From Zantedeschia hybrid cultivar (taxonomy: Eukaryota > Streptophyta > Magnoliopsida > Alismatales > Araceae), in contig JARZZO010000016.1 in the NCBI GenBank assembly GCA_030544215.1, forward strand, positions 39,206,001 through 39,270,000: 64,000 nucleotides of DNA, given 5' to 3'. Below, piece after piece: positions 34,027-44,500 of this stretch. A model generated the notes under the pieces. The model was given only the letters and a program-made list of their open reading frames with translations, was not told the DNA's origin and did no database searches. Made by a program: the position numbers and the translations under genes. Within the stretch, counting starts at the first letter, position 1. Each line of letters begins with the position of its first letter.

Positions 34027-34730
34027 GATGGAAAGATAATAGAATAATATTGCACGAAAAAGAAATCCACTTGCTTGGTACAACCCAAAATCATCATTCC
34101 TTTTGGTTCCCACAACCAAAAAGGTTTTCCACTGGTCTCCAGGAAGATGAAAAAATACGAGATCAAGAATTATATACAAAATCGTATTAAGAATTATATA
34201 CAAAAAAATAGAAGAATATCTTCGGATTTCGAAGAAATTGGAATTACACATATAAAAATTAAAAAAATAATCGATGTTATTCAGGTCTTAATCTATATTG
34301 CATTCCCAAATTTATTAATAGAGGATCGAAAACAAGTAATCGAAGAATTACAAATGAATGTACAAAAAGAGTTTCATTCTATAAACCGGAAACTCAAGTT
34401 GCTACCACAAGAGTTGAAAAACCTTATGCACAACCTAATATTCTGGCAAAATACATAGCTTTACAGTTAAAAAATAGAGTTCCGAGTGTAAAAGCAATGA
34501 AAAAAGCTATTGAATTAACTCAACAAACAAAGACAAATGGAATTCAAATACAAATTACAGGGCGTATCGTCGGAAAAGACGTTGCACGTGTCAAGTGGAT
34601 CAGAGCAGGTAGGGTTCCCCTACAAACCATTCGTGCTAAAATTGATTATTGTGCTATCCAGCTAAAACTGTCCATGGAATATTGGGCATAAAAGTTTGGG
34701 TATTTGTAGATGAAAAATAATGGACCTTTA
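34027..34730 (+). pseudogene. rps3: Plastid ribosomal protein S3
   Basis: The TSD GATGG (34027-34031) and leader sequence precede the gene, which starts near 34050: a degenerate start (the GQKINPLG-like segment is mutated), then LGTTQNHHSFWF. Further S3 landmarks are QNRRISSDFEEIG, IYIAFPNLLIEDR and, in a second frame, MKKAIELTQQTKTNGIQIQI, GRIVGKDVARVKWIRAGRVP and LQTIRAKIDY. A frameshift near 34455 splits it, and another near 34685 displaces the tail (GIKVWVFVDEK-like). S3 lies at the mRNA entry site of the 30S subunit. Tat-B sits at the 5' edge of the gene. Confidence 0.92.
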
Positions 34731-34862
34731 TTTGTCTTACCATTCTATCGGATCAAAAAATGAAAAATTGTTTTTCCTCCGAATCAAATATGAGCTTAAT
34801 TCTTTTTAATTCTATAGGGATGAATCAAAATTTGATTTACCTTTTTGTTTGGTAGAATTGCT

Positions 34863-35425
34863 ATGCTTTGTGTGTGACTCGTTGTCTTAGTTTTTCTTTA
34901 GAGTCGGGATAATAAATAGACTGACTCCTATTATGAACTAGTAACTATAGAAACTAATAACCAACTTATGGCTTCGTATTGTCGAGATCCCCCCAAACAG
35001 TCACTATATGAGGTATCGATCATATAGCTGTAGCAACTGTCAATTTTTCCAAAAAAAGAAATTGGATTCCGAGTTGTGAATAATAAGGGGATGTAGATAA
35101 ATTAAATGGAAGGACGATAGATAGATAGAAAGAAAAAAAAATATATCAACGATATATGATTCCAATATGTATGGTTTATGAATCATTTTATAAAAGGCAG
35201 TGTGATAAAACATCAATACTGAAAAAGTCAAGAGCCCCGAGTTAATAGAAACTGAGGAGATTGACTCAAAAACGCATTTTGTCATGAGCTCCATTGTCGA
35301 GTTCAGGCCTAATCATTAATGGAGAAGCTATGGGAACGACGAAACCCATGACTGCATAGGATTCTATTGAAATTCAAAGGAATCCTAATGATTCATTGGG
35401 TGGGATGGCGGACCAGGAACCAATT
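34863..35425 (+). pseudogene. rpl16: Plastid rpl16: exon 1 and part of group II intron
   Basis: Nine-base exon 1 ATGCTTTGT at 34863-34871, followed by the group II intron start GTGTGACTCG, the normal structure of plastid rpl16. Intron sequence continues, diverged, to about 35425 (GGAACGACGAAACC near 35333, GGTGGGATGGCGG near 35399). Exon 2 is missing and the sequence passes directly into rpoA. Plastid genomes have rpl14, rps8, infA, rpl36 and rps11 between them, so about 3 kb was deleted. Confidence 0.8.
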
Positions 35426-36336
35426 AATGAAATTTGCCATGGGTTTGACCGTACAAATGAAGCAAAAAAGAGTCAATATTCGCCCGATTAAGAGTCAATT
35501 TACGATAGTGGGTATTGAAAAATCACTACATGAAATTTTAATGAATTTGAAAGAAATTGTATTGAGAAGTCATCTCTATGGCACTCTAGACGCATCCGTT
35601 TGCGTCAAAGGCCCCAGATACATAACATCGCAAGATATTATCCTACCGCCTTCTGTGGAAATAGTTGACACTACACAGCATATAGCTACCCTGACAGAGC
35701 CTCTTTCTTTATGTATTGGATTACAAATCCAAAGAGATCGGGGAAATGGTATGAGACCCACCACAAATAACTCTCAGGATGGAAGTTATCCTATAGATGC
35801 TATATCCATGCCTGTTCGAAATGCGAATCATAGTATTTATTCTTATGGGAATGGGAATGAAAAACAGGAGATCCTTTTTCTAGAAATATGGACAAATGGA
35901 AGTTTCACTCCTAAAGAAGCACTCCACGAACCTTCTCGTAATTTGATTGATTTATTTATTGATGTATTTGACGAATCAAATACAGGACATTAATTTTGAA
36001 GAAAATAAAAGCAGATTGACTCTACCCCCTTTTACCTTTCATGATAGATTAGCTAATCTAAAGATTGCATTGAAATGTATTTTTATTGACCAATCAGAAT
36101 TGCCCTCTAGGACCTATAATTGTCTCAAAAGGTCCAATATACATACATTATTGGACCTTTTGAGTAACAATCAAGAAGATCTTATGAAAATTGAATATTT
36201 TCGATTAGAAGATGTAAAACAGATAGTGGACATTCTACAGAAGCATTTCAAAATGAAATTACCTAAGACTAAGTTTTCATTTGAAATATATCACAATTAC
36301 TTCATCTTTAGCACAATTTGTATTGAGATGGATTAA
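35426..36336 (+). pseudogene. rpoA: Plastid RNA polymerase alpha subunit, 5' truncated
   Basis: Begins inside the N-terminal domain (VGIEKSLHEILMNLKEIVLR, PPSVEIVDTTQHIATLTEP, NNSQDGSYPIDAISMPVRNA, IWTNGSFTPKEALHEPSRNL). A frameshift near 35985 leads to the C-terminal domain (LPPFTFHDRLANL, YNCLKRSNIHTLLDLLSNNQ, EDLMKIEYFRLEDVKQIVD) and a stop at 36334-36336. The alpha subunit assembles the plastid-encoded polymerase; the C-terminal helix-hairpin region is conserved here. The first ~70 residues are deleted with the upstream genes. Confidence 0.9.
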
Positions 36337-36417
36337 AAATAATGTATTTAGGGAAGATTCAGTTTGAATCGACTATTCCCTAGATACCTACGCACAGTAT
36401 TTCACGATTGAATCAAT

Positions 36418-36565
36418 TTAAAAAAGTCCTAAAGTCAGGGATTTATCAATAGGTAATGTTGCTCCAATACCTAACCAAAGAGCTACTGCGGTACCGATCA
36501 AAAAGACTATTGTAGCGGCGAAATGGATTTTGGAATTTATTGACATTCTCCAAAAGGGTACTGTT
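36418..36565 (-). pseudogene. petD: Plastid petD exon 2, 3' part
   Basis: Minus strand encodes the C-terminus of cytochrome b6f subunit IV (GTAVALWLGIGATLPIDKS, LTLGLF, stop at 36418-36420), the last membrane helix. Tat-C interrupts the gene at 36565, and the rest continues at 48030. Confidence 0.9.
36561..36565 (+). repeat. Target-site duplication of Tat-C (left)
   Basis: CTGTT before TGATGTAGCC, repeated at 48030-48034 after CATCA. Confidence 0.93.
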
Positions 36566-37480
36566 TGATGTAGCCGAAGCTATCACGACCGTATTCAGAG
36601 GCTGGTACCCGAAGTTGGGACCCGAAGCTGGATCGGATCGGTGAAGAGGCCCGACGGGGATCCGGAACGCGGCGAGGATGAAGACGAGGCCGGAGATCTG
36701 AAGCCGAGGGGTGCCCGGGCGAGGGCTTGACAGGAGCGAAGCCGAGACTCCCTCGGACGAACGGACAGGCCAGTACAGAACGTGGCCGAGGCTCCTTCGG
36801 ATGGGGCGAACCAGCCTGCGAAAGGCGTCGAGACCGGAGGGAGAAGACCCGAGGTCGGCGGCCGAGACCGACTCGGAGAGGTCGGCGAAGATTCAAACCG
36901 AAGCCCCTGCAGAAGGAGGGAAAGAAGAAGAAAAACCAGTCAGTAGGAGTCCCGGGCTTCGGCCCTAAGGAACCCCCTCCGACGACTAAGTTAGCTTTTG
37001 AAGATGATTCGATTCAGAAGTCAGAGAAGGAAGAAGAAGTAGCTTTAATGCTTTTTGGACTGTAGTCCTTGGGGTCTCGAAGACATACCTTTGGTAATAA
37101 ATAGCCGTGTATTTATAGCGGAGGATAGAGGTTGCTTAATGGTGGCAGCCGATATAGGACTATGTTCTGGGTTTACTGGTAAACCGCCATAGTGCCTAAC
37201 CCTCCCACCGGAGTGGGCCGGATACGGCTACTGGGCCGAAGGGGGTTGGGCTGATGCCGCTCAGTGGGCTGAAGCCTACTGGGCCGAGGGCTGCTGAGCC
37301 GCTAATGGGCCGAAAGCTATTGGGCCACTGGTGGGCCGAGGACCACTGGGCTGCTTACTGGGCCGAGGGCTGCTGGGCCGCTAATGGGCCGAAAGCTGCC
37401 AGTGGGCTTTTACTGCTGCTATTGGACTGATCTTAGTGTTGGGCTTGTTTTAATGGGCCGAATCGGATTCTGCCTCATCA
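36566..37480 (-). repeat. 3' LTR of Tat-C
   Basis: 915 bp, TGATGTAGCC...GCCTCATCA in plus orientation. TGGGCC array at about 37205-37460 and TATTTATA (TATA on minus) near 37110. The adjacent polypurine tract is at 37481-37500. Confidence 0.93.
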
Positions 37481-38168
37481 CATAGCCCCCCACTCTTGTC
37501 TTCCTCAGTTTCATGAGATGGCGAGAGTAAAGTCCGAAGCCTCCTCGGAGGAGTAACACGACATGCGTTTTGTCTGAAACTTTACTCTGCTTCGTCGTAA
37601 AAAGGGAACTGCCTTCGGTCGGCCGAGGGCTGGTAACAATCAGCTTCGTATTAGGCCGGGACCTTGTTATTGGTACCTTCGTCTCAGGCCGACACTTAGC
37701 GACGGATGCCTTCGTCCTCGGTTGCGAAGGGACGAGTCTTCTGAATGTGTCAGGACTCCTGAAAGAAGGACGGAAAAGACGTTGAGCTTTCCATCCGAAT
37801 GGTCGTGTCGTGAGAAAACACAGGACACGCGTCGTACATCTAACCGGCTTGCCGAAAGCACAAAAAGACCCTGGTCGTGATCAGTGGTCATGCGGATCGC
37901 GGGTCACTTTGGCTCTCTGCTCAAGATTTCACTTGGATCGCCGTCTCTTCTGCTTCCGGCACGTGGATCGGAACACGTGGCGAGCTTCCGGATGATCAGC
38001 CGAGGGGTTAGGTCGCGTCCGGCCGTTGATTGTTTTCTCTCGATCTGGCAACCCGACCGTTATCATTGCTGAAGGACAGTACACGTGGTGCGCATCTGAG
38101 GGAAGCGGCGTCGAGGAGGGGGAAGATCTCGGCCGTTGATTTCGGCAGGGAATGCCTTCAACCTTCCT

Positions 38169-38176
38169 TATAAATA
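38169..38176 (+). promoter_or_regulatory. TATA box of the Tat-C antisense gene
   Basis: TATAAATA followed by GGAGCCCCTC, about 260 bases before the start codon at 38433. A further GT...AG leader intron may exist (GAGGGTAAGCC at about 38402 to CATGTCCAG near 38440), but this is uncertain. Confidence 0.6.
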
Positions 38177-38432
38177 GGAGCCCCTCTCCCCAGGGCACTG
38201 TTCCGGTTTCTCCTTCCCCTGCGCCTGTGCTTTCCTGTAATCGTCTTCTCCAAGCGTTCCTGCTTCTCCGGCGAAGAGCGAACCATCGGGAGTGTTTGAG
38301 GGCGCCCTGTCCGTCGTCGGGAAGCTCTTTGTTACCTGGAGTTGTTGCTGGGGAACTTTCTGTTGTCCGAGAGGCCGTTCGCAGTCGAGGAGACCTTGTT
38401 TGAGGGTAAGCCTCAATTCTGCTCTGTGATTC

Positions 38433-40903
38433 ATGTCCAGTACCTCTCCTTCGGCCGAGAGTAGCTCTTCAGCCGAAGATTATTCTTCTTGCTCTTCATC
38501 TCGACCTCCCGAGTCTTCCTTGTCATCTCCCCTTTCTTCTAATTCCCTTGCTTCTGTCATGGCGGATGAGGCCGAGATGTCTCAGGTTGAAGAGGCCGAG
38601 GAAGTTCCGGCTATAGCCCAGGCTTCTACTTCCGGCCGGCGCCGGGCCGAGACTGTTTCTGACGCAATCTGCATTCTTACTGACGATGGGGTCAAGACCA
38701 TCGCTTCTTACTACCAACTTCCATCTTGGACGATCCCTTATCGGCCTGGGAAGGACACCAGGGCTAACTCCGTCCGACCGGGCTGCTTTTCTATCTATGA
38801 GGAGAGCTTCTGGGCGGGCTTTCGCCTTCCCCTTCCTTCCTTTGTTATCAACCTTTTATGTTTCTTCGGATTGGCCCTGTCCCAATTTTTCCCGAATTCT
38901 TGGCGGATGGTCTATGCCTTCTTGGCCGTAACGCTTATATTGACGCCCTCCCTTCGGTAAACATCTTCCGCTATCTCTTCAAGATACAACCGCAGGGGAA
39001 ATCCGATTGGTACTGCTTCGTCCCCCGCTTCGGCCGGGGTATCTTCTCTGGGAAGCCTTCGTCCATTCACCATTGGAAGAAGAGCTTCCTCTTTGTTTCT
39101 CTTCTGGAGAAGGAGAAGAGTGTGTGGCCCTTCCCTACTGAATGGGCACCACTGGCCGAAGGCCTCTCTGATCCGCCTTCCCTTAATCCCGATCAGTTCC
39201 ATATTGTTCACCTCCTGGAGGCTGAGGCTCCGTATGACATAGCGGAGCTCTTCGACAAAGAGGAGAGGCTCGTACATACGGGGGCTTGGCCAGATCCGAC
39301 GAAATCTCCTCCCCGAGTCTTTCCTTACCTTCCTCCTGAGGATATTCCGGGGGAGGCCGAGGGAGCTGCTGAGGTTGAATCTCCGGCCGAAGCTCTTCCG
39401 ACCGAAGAAGGCACTGCAGCTTCGGCCGAGGGTAAGTCGGTCTTGAGTCGAGGAAAGTTGTGTGCTGTAAGTTGCTAACTCCTTTTTCTGTCTGCAGAGA
39501 TGTCTGGTCTTCGGGGACTACTCGGCCGACTCGCCAAGCAGCCCGGTCAATCCTGACCATCCCAGCCGTAGGCGGCGGGAGAAGGGGAAGCTGGAGGAGA
39601 CGCGGCCCCGAGCGCTCGGGCCGTAAGGCAGACGGCGGCTTCGGTCGAAGGCCGTGCTGCTGCTGCTGCTCTCAAAAGAGAGAAGAAGGGGGTCGTCCAA
39701 GGGAGCGGCCGACCAGCGAAGCGGAGCCGGGCGGATGATCCTGGCGAGAAAGAATCCACCTTGGCAGCCAAGAGGCCGGCGGCTGCCCGAGCGGCCCCTC
39801 TCTCATCGCCTCTCGAACCACCGAGGGGCGATTCCCCTTCGGCCACGGCGACCGGCACAGAGGACCTCTCTTTCTCCTTCGGGACGGCCAGGACGCACAT
39901 GTCCCGTGAATACGGGCACGAGCCCTGGGTCCCGGATTTGGGGGTCTTCGCGGATGAGAGCCTGGAGGACTCTCGGACATGCCTGCGCTTGATCCGCGGC
40001 TTGACCCTCCCGATAGCCGAGGACGAGATGAAAGAGCAATCTTCGGAGGGTTTATCTATGCAATGTGTCCGATACGCCGTCCAGGTAAGAAACTTTTTTA
40101 TTTGTCTTGGTTTAGTATTTCCCTTAGCTCTCTGGCACTTGCTCAATTTTTCTTGCCTTTGGTTGTAGACCGCAGTCGTGTGCTGGGGCCTCGCTCGTCG
40201 CCAAGCAACCATTCAGCAAAAACTCCGGGACATCGACCAGGCCTCGGATCAGTTGGCTTCGGGCAAAGTAGCCTCGGTGCAGCGTGATCTCGAGGCCAAC
40301 GTTGACATGCTCCTGAGAGCTAATGCTCGGATGCGGGCCGAGCTGGGGGAGCAAAAGGAGGTGATCCGCACTACCTCCGAGGCCAAGACGAAGGCTGACC
40401 AGGAGAGGGAGAAGACCGAGAAGGAACTGGAGACAGCCCGGACCGAAAACATAATTCTTAAGGCCAAGATCCAGGACAAGGCCGAATAGCGGGTCACGGA
40501 GCGCCGTCGCCACGCCGAGGAGGTCTCGTCTCTGAAGGCAGATCTGGAGGCCAAGGCGGAAGAGGCTGCTCGTACAGCTGTGGCGAGCTATAAGGCCGGC
40601 CCAGATTTTGCCGAGGAAATAATGGAGGCTCGACTCGAGGCGGCGTCGTCCGTGTTCAGCCTAGGGCTGGCTATCGCCCAAAAGGCATGCCCGGCCGTAG
40701 ATCTGACCGGCATCGGCCTTCCGACGGACGAGGAAGGCGATGAGCTACTGGCCTGGTGGAAAAAACTTAAGGCCGAAAGAGTTCCGGCTCCGGAGGAAGG
40801 CGATGCGGCCGTTCCTGACGAGGTTGTTCCAATCGAGGCTTCTCCTTCGGCGTCTCCCGATCAGACTCCTGTCGACGTAGACGGCGATGATGCCGAAATC
40901 TAG
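38433..40903 (+). pseudogene. Antisense gene of Tat-C (Transposase_28-like, two introns)
   Basis: Exon 1 (38433-39431) starts MSSTSPSAESSSSAE and holds the conserved domain (FWAGFRLPLPSFVINLLCFF, FFPNSWRMVYAF, FRYLFKIQPQGKSDWYCF, FSGKPSSIHHWKK, WAPLAEGLSDPPS). A 1-nt frameshift lies near 38940. Intron 1 is 39432-39497 (GTAAGT, TTGCTAACTC, TCTGCAG). Exon 2 (39498-40084) starts MSGLRGLLGRLAKQPGQ, has two stops early on, and carries RTHMSREYGHEPW and LEDSRTCLRLIRGLTLP. Intron 2 is 40085-40168 (GTAAGA...TTGTAG). Exon 3 (40169-40903) is a coiled coil with one stop (AE-stop-RVTERRRHAEE) and ends in TPVDVDGDDAEI. It shows how the intact Tat-B gene is organised. Function is unknown. Confidence 0.82.
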
Positions 40904-41094
40904 TACGGGGGCTTGCCCCGGTTTTTGTCTGCTTTTTGAAAGGCTGCGGCCAGGTGTATGGCCGATTTTGTACTTTATTCATATATATGAAAATTTTTTT
41001 GCTTCTGTTCACATTTCTGTGTTCTGAATGAATGACCGACTCTGGCTCTTCTTATGGTCGAGGCCCTGTTGCTTCCGATACGGATTATAAGGAT

Positions 41095-41530
41095 TCAGAA
41101 AACCATGCCGCTCCTGATACGTTTTGCATGGCCGAAGCCATTCCCAGTACGGTTTACACGGACTTAGAGAATAATGCCGCTCCCGATACGGTTTGCATGG
41201 CCGAAGCCACTCCCGGTACGGTTTACACGGACTTAGAAAATAATGCCGCTCCCGATACGGTTTGCATGGCCGAAGCCACTCCCGGTACGGTTTACACGGA
41301 CTTAGAAAACCATGCCGCTCCCGATACGGTTTGCATGGCCGAAGCCACTCCCGGTACGGTTTACACGGACTTAGAAAACCATGCCACTCCCGATACGGTT
41401 TGCATGGCTGAAGCCACTCCCGGTACGGTTTACACGGACTTAGAGAATAATGCCGCTCCCGATATGGTTTGCATGGCCGAAGCCACTCCCGGTACGGTTT
41501 ACACGGACTTGGAAAACCATGCCGGATATT
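41095..41530 (-). repeat. 69-bp tandem repeat array in Tat-C
   Basis: Six or so units of 69 bp (23 codons), each with CTCCCGATACGGTTTGCATG and CTCCCGGTACGGTTTACACG. Because 69 is divisible by three, frames stay open on both strands through the array, but this is a by-product of the unit length rather than evidence of a protein. Homologous to the array at 17222-17735. Confidence 0.9.
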
Positions 41531-41585
41531 ACATTTCATAAGAAGAATTTTATTCATTCCTTTTGGCTAGACTCGGGGAAATAAC

Positions 41586-44500
41586 TTACATGAAGTAGCG
41601 CCGAAGGCGTTCCACATTCCAGGTATGAGGGAGAGGTTGGCCCGAAAGGGTTTCCAACCGATAAGCTCTTGGTCGGATTACTTCCCTTATACGATGCGGT
41701 CCTTCCCAGTTGGGAGAAAGCTTTCCTGCGGCTTCGGCCGGCTTTGATGCATGAGCGTTCCTCAACACGAGGCTCCCGGCTTCAAAGCTTCGGGGCTTCA
41801 CTCGAGTGTTATGGTATCTTGCCATGCGTTGCTGATAAGCCGCCAGCCGAATGCGAGCTTGATCCCTTGTTTCTTCTATAAGATCTAGATGATCTTTTAG
41901 GGCTTCATCATTGGTCTTCGGATTATGAGAAAGAACTCTCGATGAGGGAAGGCTGACTTCGATAGGAATGACGGCTTCTACCCCATAACCCATGCGGAAC
42001 GGGGTTTCGCCAGTTGGAGTTCGGCTCGTAGTCCACTAATCCCATAGAACGCTCGGCAGCTCCTCCAGCCACTGGCCCTTGGCATTGCCGAGGTGAGTCT
42101 TCAATCCTTGTAGTAGACTTCGGTTAGTGACCTCGGCTTGGCCATTTGTCCGAGGGTGTGCTACCGACGCGAACTTGTGGAGAATGCCGAAACTGGCGCA
42201 GTTGTCCTTGAACCGATGGCTGTCGAATTGCTTGCCGTTGTTCGAGATAATGGCCCGAGGGATGCCGTATCGGCAAATAATGGACTTCCATACGAAGTTC
42301 CAAGCATTATTATCAGTTATGGACGCGAGGGGTTTGGCTTCTACCCATTTAGTAAAATAGTCTACTGCCACGATAAGGAACTTCCTCTGGCCGGTGGCAA
42401 TGGGAAAGGGCCCCAGGAGGTCAATTCCCCATTGGGCGAAAGGCCAGGTGTCTGATAAAGGAGTTAGAAGGGTTGCCGACTGGTGGATGAGGGAGCTGAA
42501 CCTCTGGCACTAATCGCAGCGACGGACGAGGGCAGTTGCGTCCTCTCGGAGCGTCGGCCACTAGTATCCTTGCCTTAAAAGCTTGTGAGCTAGGGCCCTT
42601 CCTCCTGCATGTGCTCCGCATACCCCTTCATGTACCTCTCGCAGCGCATAGTCAGATTCGGCCAGGCCAAGGCATCGCAAGAGTGGTCGGCCGAAGGATT
42701 TTTTATATAATAGCCCGTCCAGGAGAAGGAAGTGAGAAGAGCGCTGCCGAATGTGTCTTGCTTCCTTCGGATCGGACGGGATTTCTCCTCGAAGGAGGAA
42801 AGTGACTAGGGGAGTCATCCAGGTCTCGACTTCAGATTCAGTCACTTGCATGACCTCGGACTCCTCGAGGCTTAGCTCGGCCAGTTCTTCTACGAGAACC
42901 ATTCGGCCTCCTCCCCCGTCCTGAGTCGATGCTAGCCGGGAGAGAGCATCGGCTCGAGCATTCTCGGCTCTCGGGATCCGCACAATTTCATAAGAATTGA
43001 ATTGAGCAAGGATCTTGCGAGTTACCTGGAGATAGGATATCATTAAAGCATCCCGGGCCTCATACTCCCCGGTAATTTGACTGGCGACCAGCTGAGAGAC
43101 GTTGAACGCCTTTATGTTCTACGCGCCAAGCTTTTTGGCAGCCTGAAGGCCGGAGATGAGGGCTTCGTACTCGGCGGCATTGTTGGTAGCCGGGAAAGAG
43201 AAGCGCAGCGCATACTCCGTGATGACCCCTTCGGGAGACGCCAAGATCCATTCGGCGCCGCTACCCATGGAGCATGCGGAGCCGTCGACGTAGAGTTGCC
43301 ACTCATCCGCTGGAGGCGGAGTAGCCGAAGTACCCTCGGCCTTGGATATATCGGCTTTCGGTTGAGGGGCCGAGGGTGCTTTGAGGGTGAGCTCGGCAAT
43401 GAAGTCGGCTAGGGCTTGAGCTTTTATTGCCATCCGCGGCCCGTAAGAGATGTCGAACTCTCCCAGTTCGATTGCCCATTTTGCTAGTCTACCGGATACC
43501 TCCGGTCGGGAGAGGACTTGCCTTAAAGGCTGATCGGTAAAGACCTTTATTGAGTGGGCGAGGAAGTAAGGTCGGAGTCTTCTTGCGGACGAGACGAGTG
43601 CTAAGGCTAGCTTCTCAAGAGCAGGATACCGAAGCTCTCCTTGGAGGGCTCGGCTTATATAATAGACAGGCTTTTCTGAATGTCGTCTTGTTCTCGGACG
43701 AGGACGGCGCTGATAGCTGTTTCAGATACTGCGAGGTAGAGAAACAGCGGCTCACCATGGACCGGCTTGGACAGGATGGGAACGTTAGAGAGATAGATCT
43801 TCAGCTGCTCGAAGGCCGATTGGCACTTGTCGGTCCAAGATAAGCTATTGGTCTTCTTCAGTAGTTTGAAGAAGGGAAAGTAATAATCTGCTGCCCTCGA
43901 CATGAAGCGCCTTAAGGCGGCAATCCTTCCGTTCAGCTTTTGGACCTCTCGGATGTTAGCCGGAGGGAGCATTTGAATGATGGCCGAGACCTTCGCGGGG
44001 TTAGCTTCCACCCCTCGGCGAGTGACCATATAGCTGAGGAACTTTCCAGAGGCCACGCCGAAGGCGCACTTGGCGGGATTTAGCTTCATTTTGTATCTGC
44101 GCAGAGCAGAGAACGTCTCGGTCAAGTCAGCCAGATGGTCTGCAGCGACGCGGCTTTTCACCAGCATGTCGTCGATGTAGACCTCCATGTTGCGGCCGAG
44201 TTGTGGAGCAAATATTCTGTTGACGAGGTGTTGATATGTTGCTCCGGCATTCTTTAGGCCGAAGGGCATCCGAGTATAGCAGTATAGACCGAGATCAGTC
44301 GTGAAGCTGGTCTTGCTTTCATCCTCCGGATGCATTCGGATCTGATGGTAGCCTGAGTAGGCATCGAGGAAGCTTAGTAGCTCGTGGCCGGAGGTTGCGT
44401 CCACCACCTGATCTATCCGAGGCAGCGGGAAGCTATCCATCGGACAGGCTTTGTTGAGGTTGGTGAAGTCCACGCACATCCGCCACTTGCCATCTTTCTT

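Noticed and set aside
38402..38442. Additional leader intron in the Tat-C antisense gene
   Set aside because: GTAAG is followed by an AG only about 40 bases later, too short for a plant intron, and the AG lies past the start codon.
41009..41557. Long open frames on both strands in the repeat array (repeats of 23 residues)
   Set aside because: The unit is 69 bp, so any frame without a stop in one unit stays open through all. The homologous 67-bp array in Tat-A does not keep the frame.
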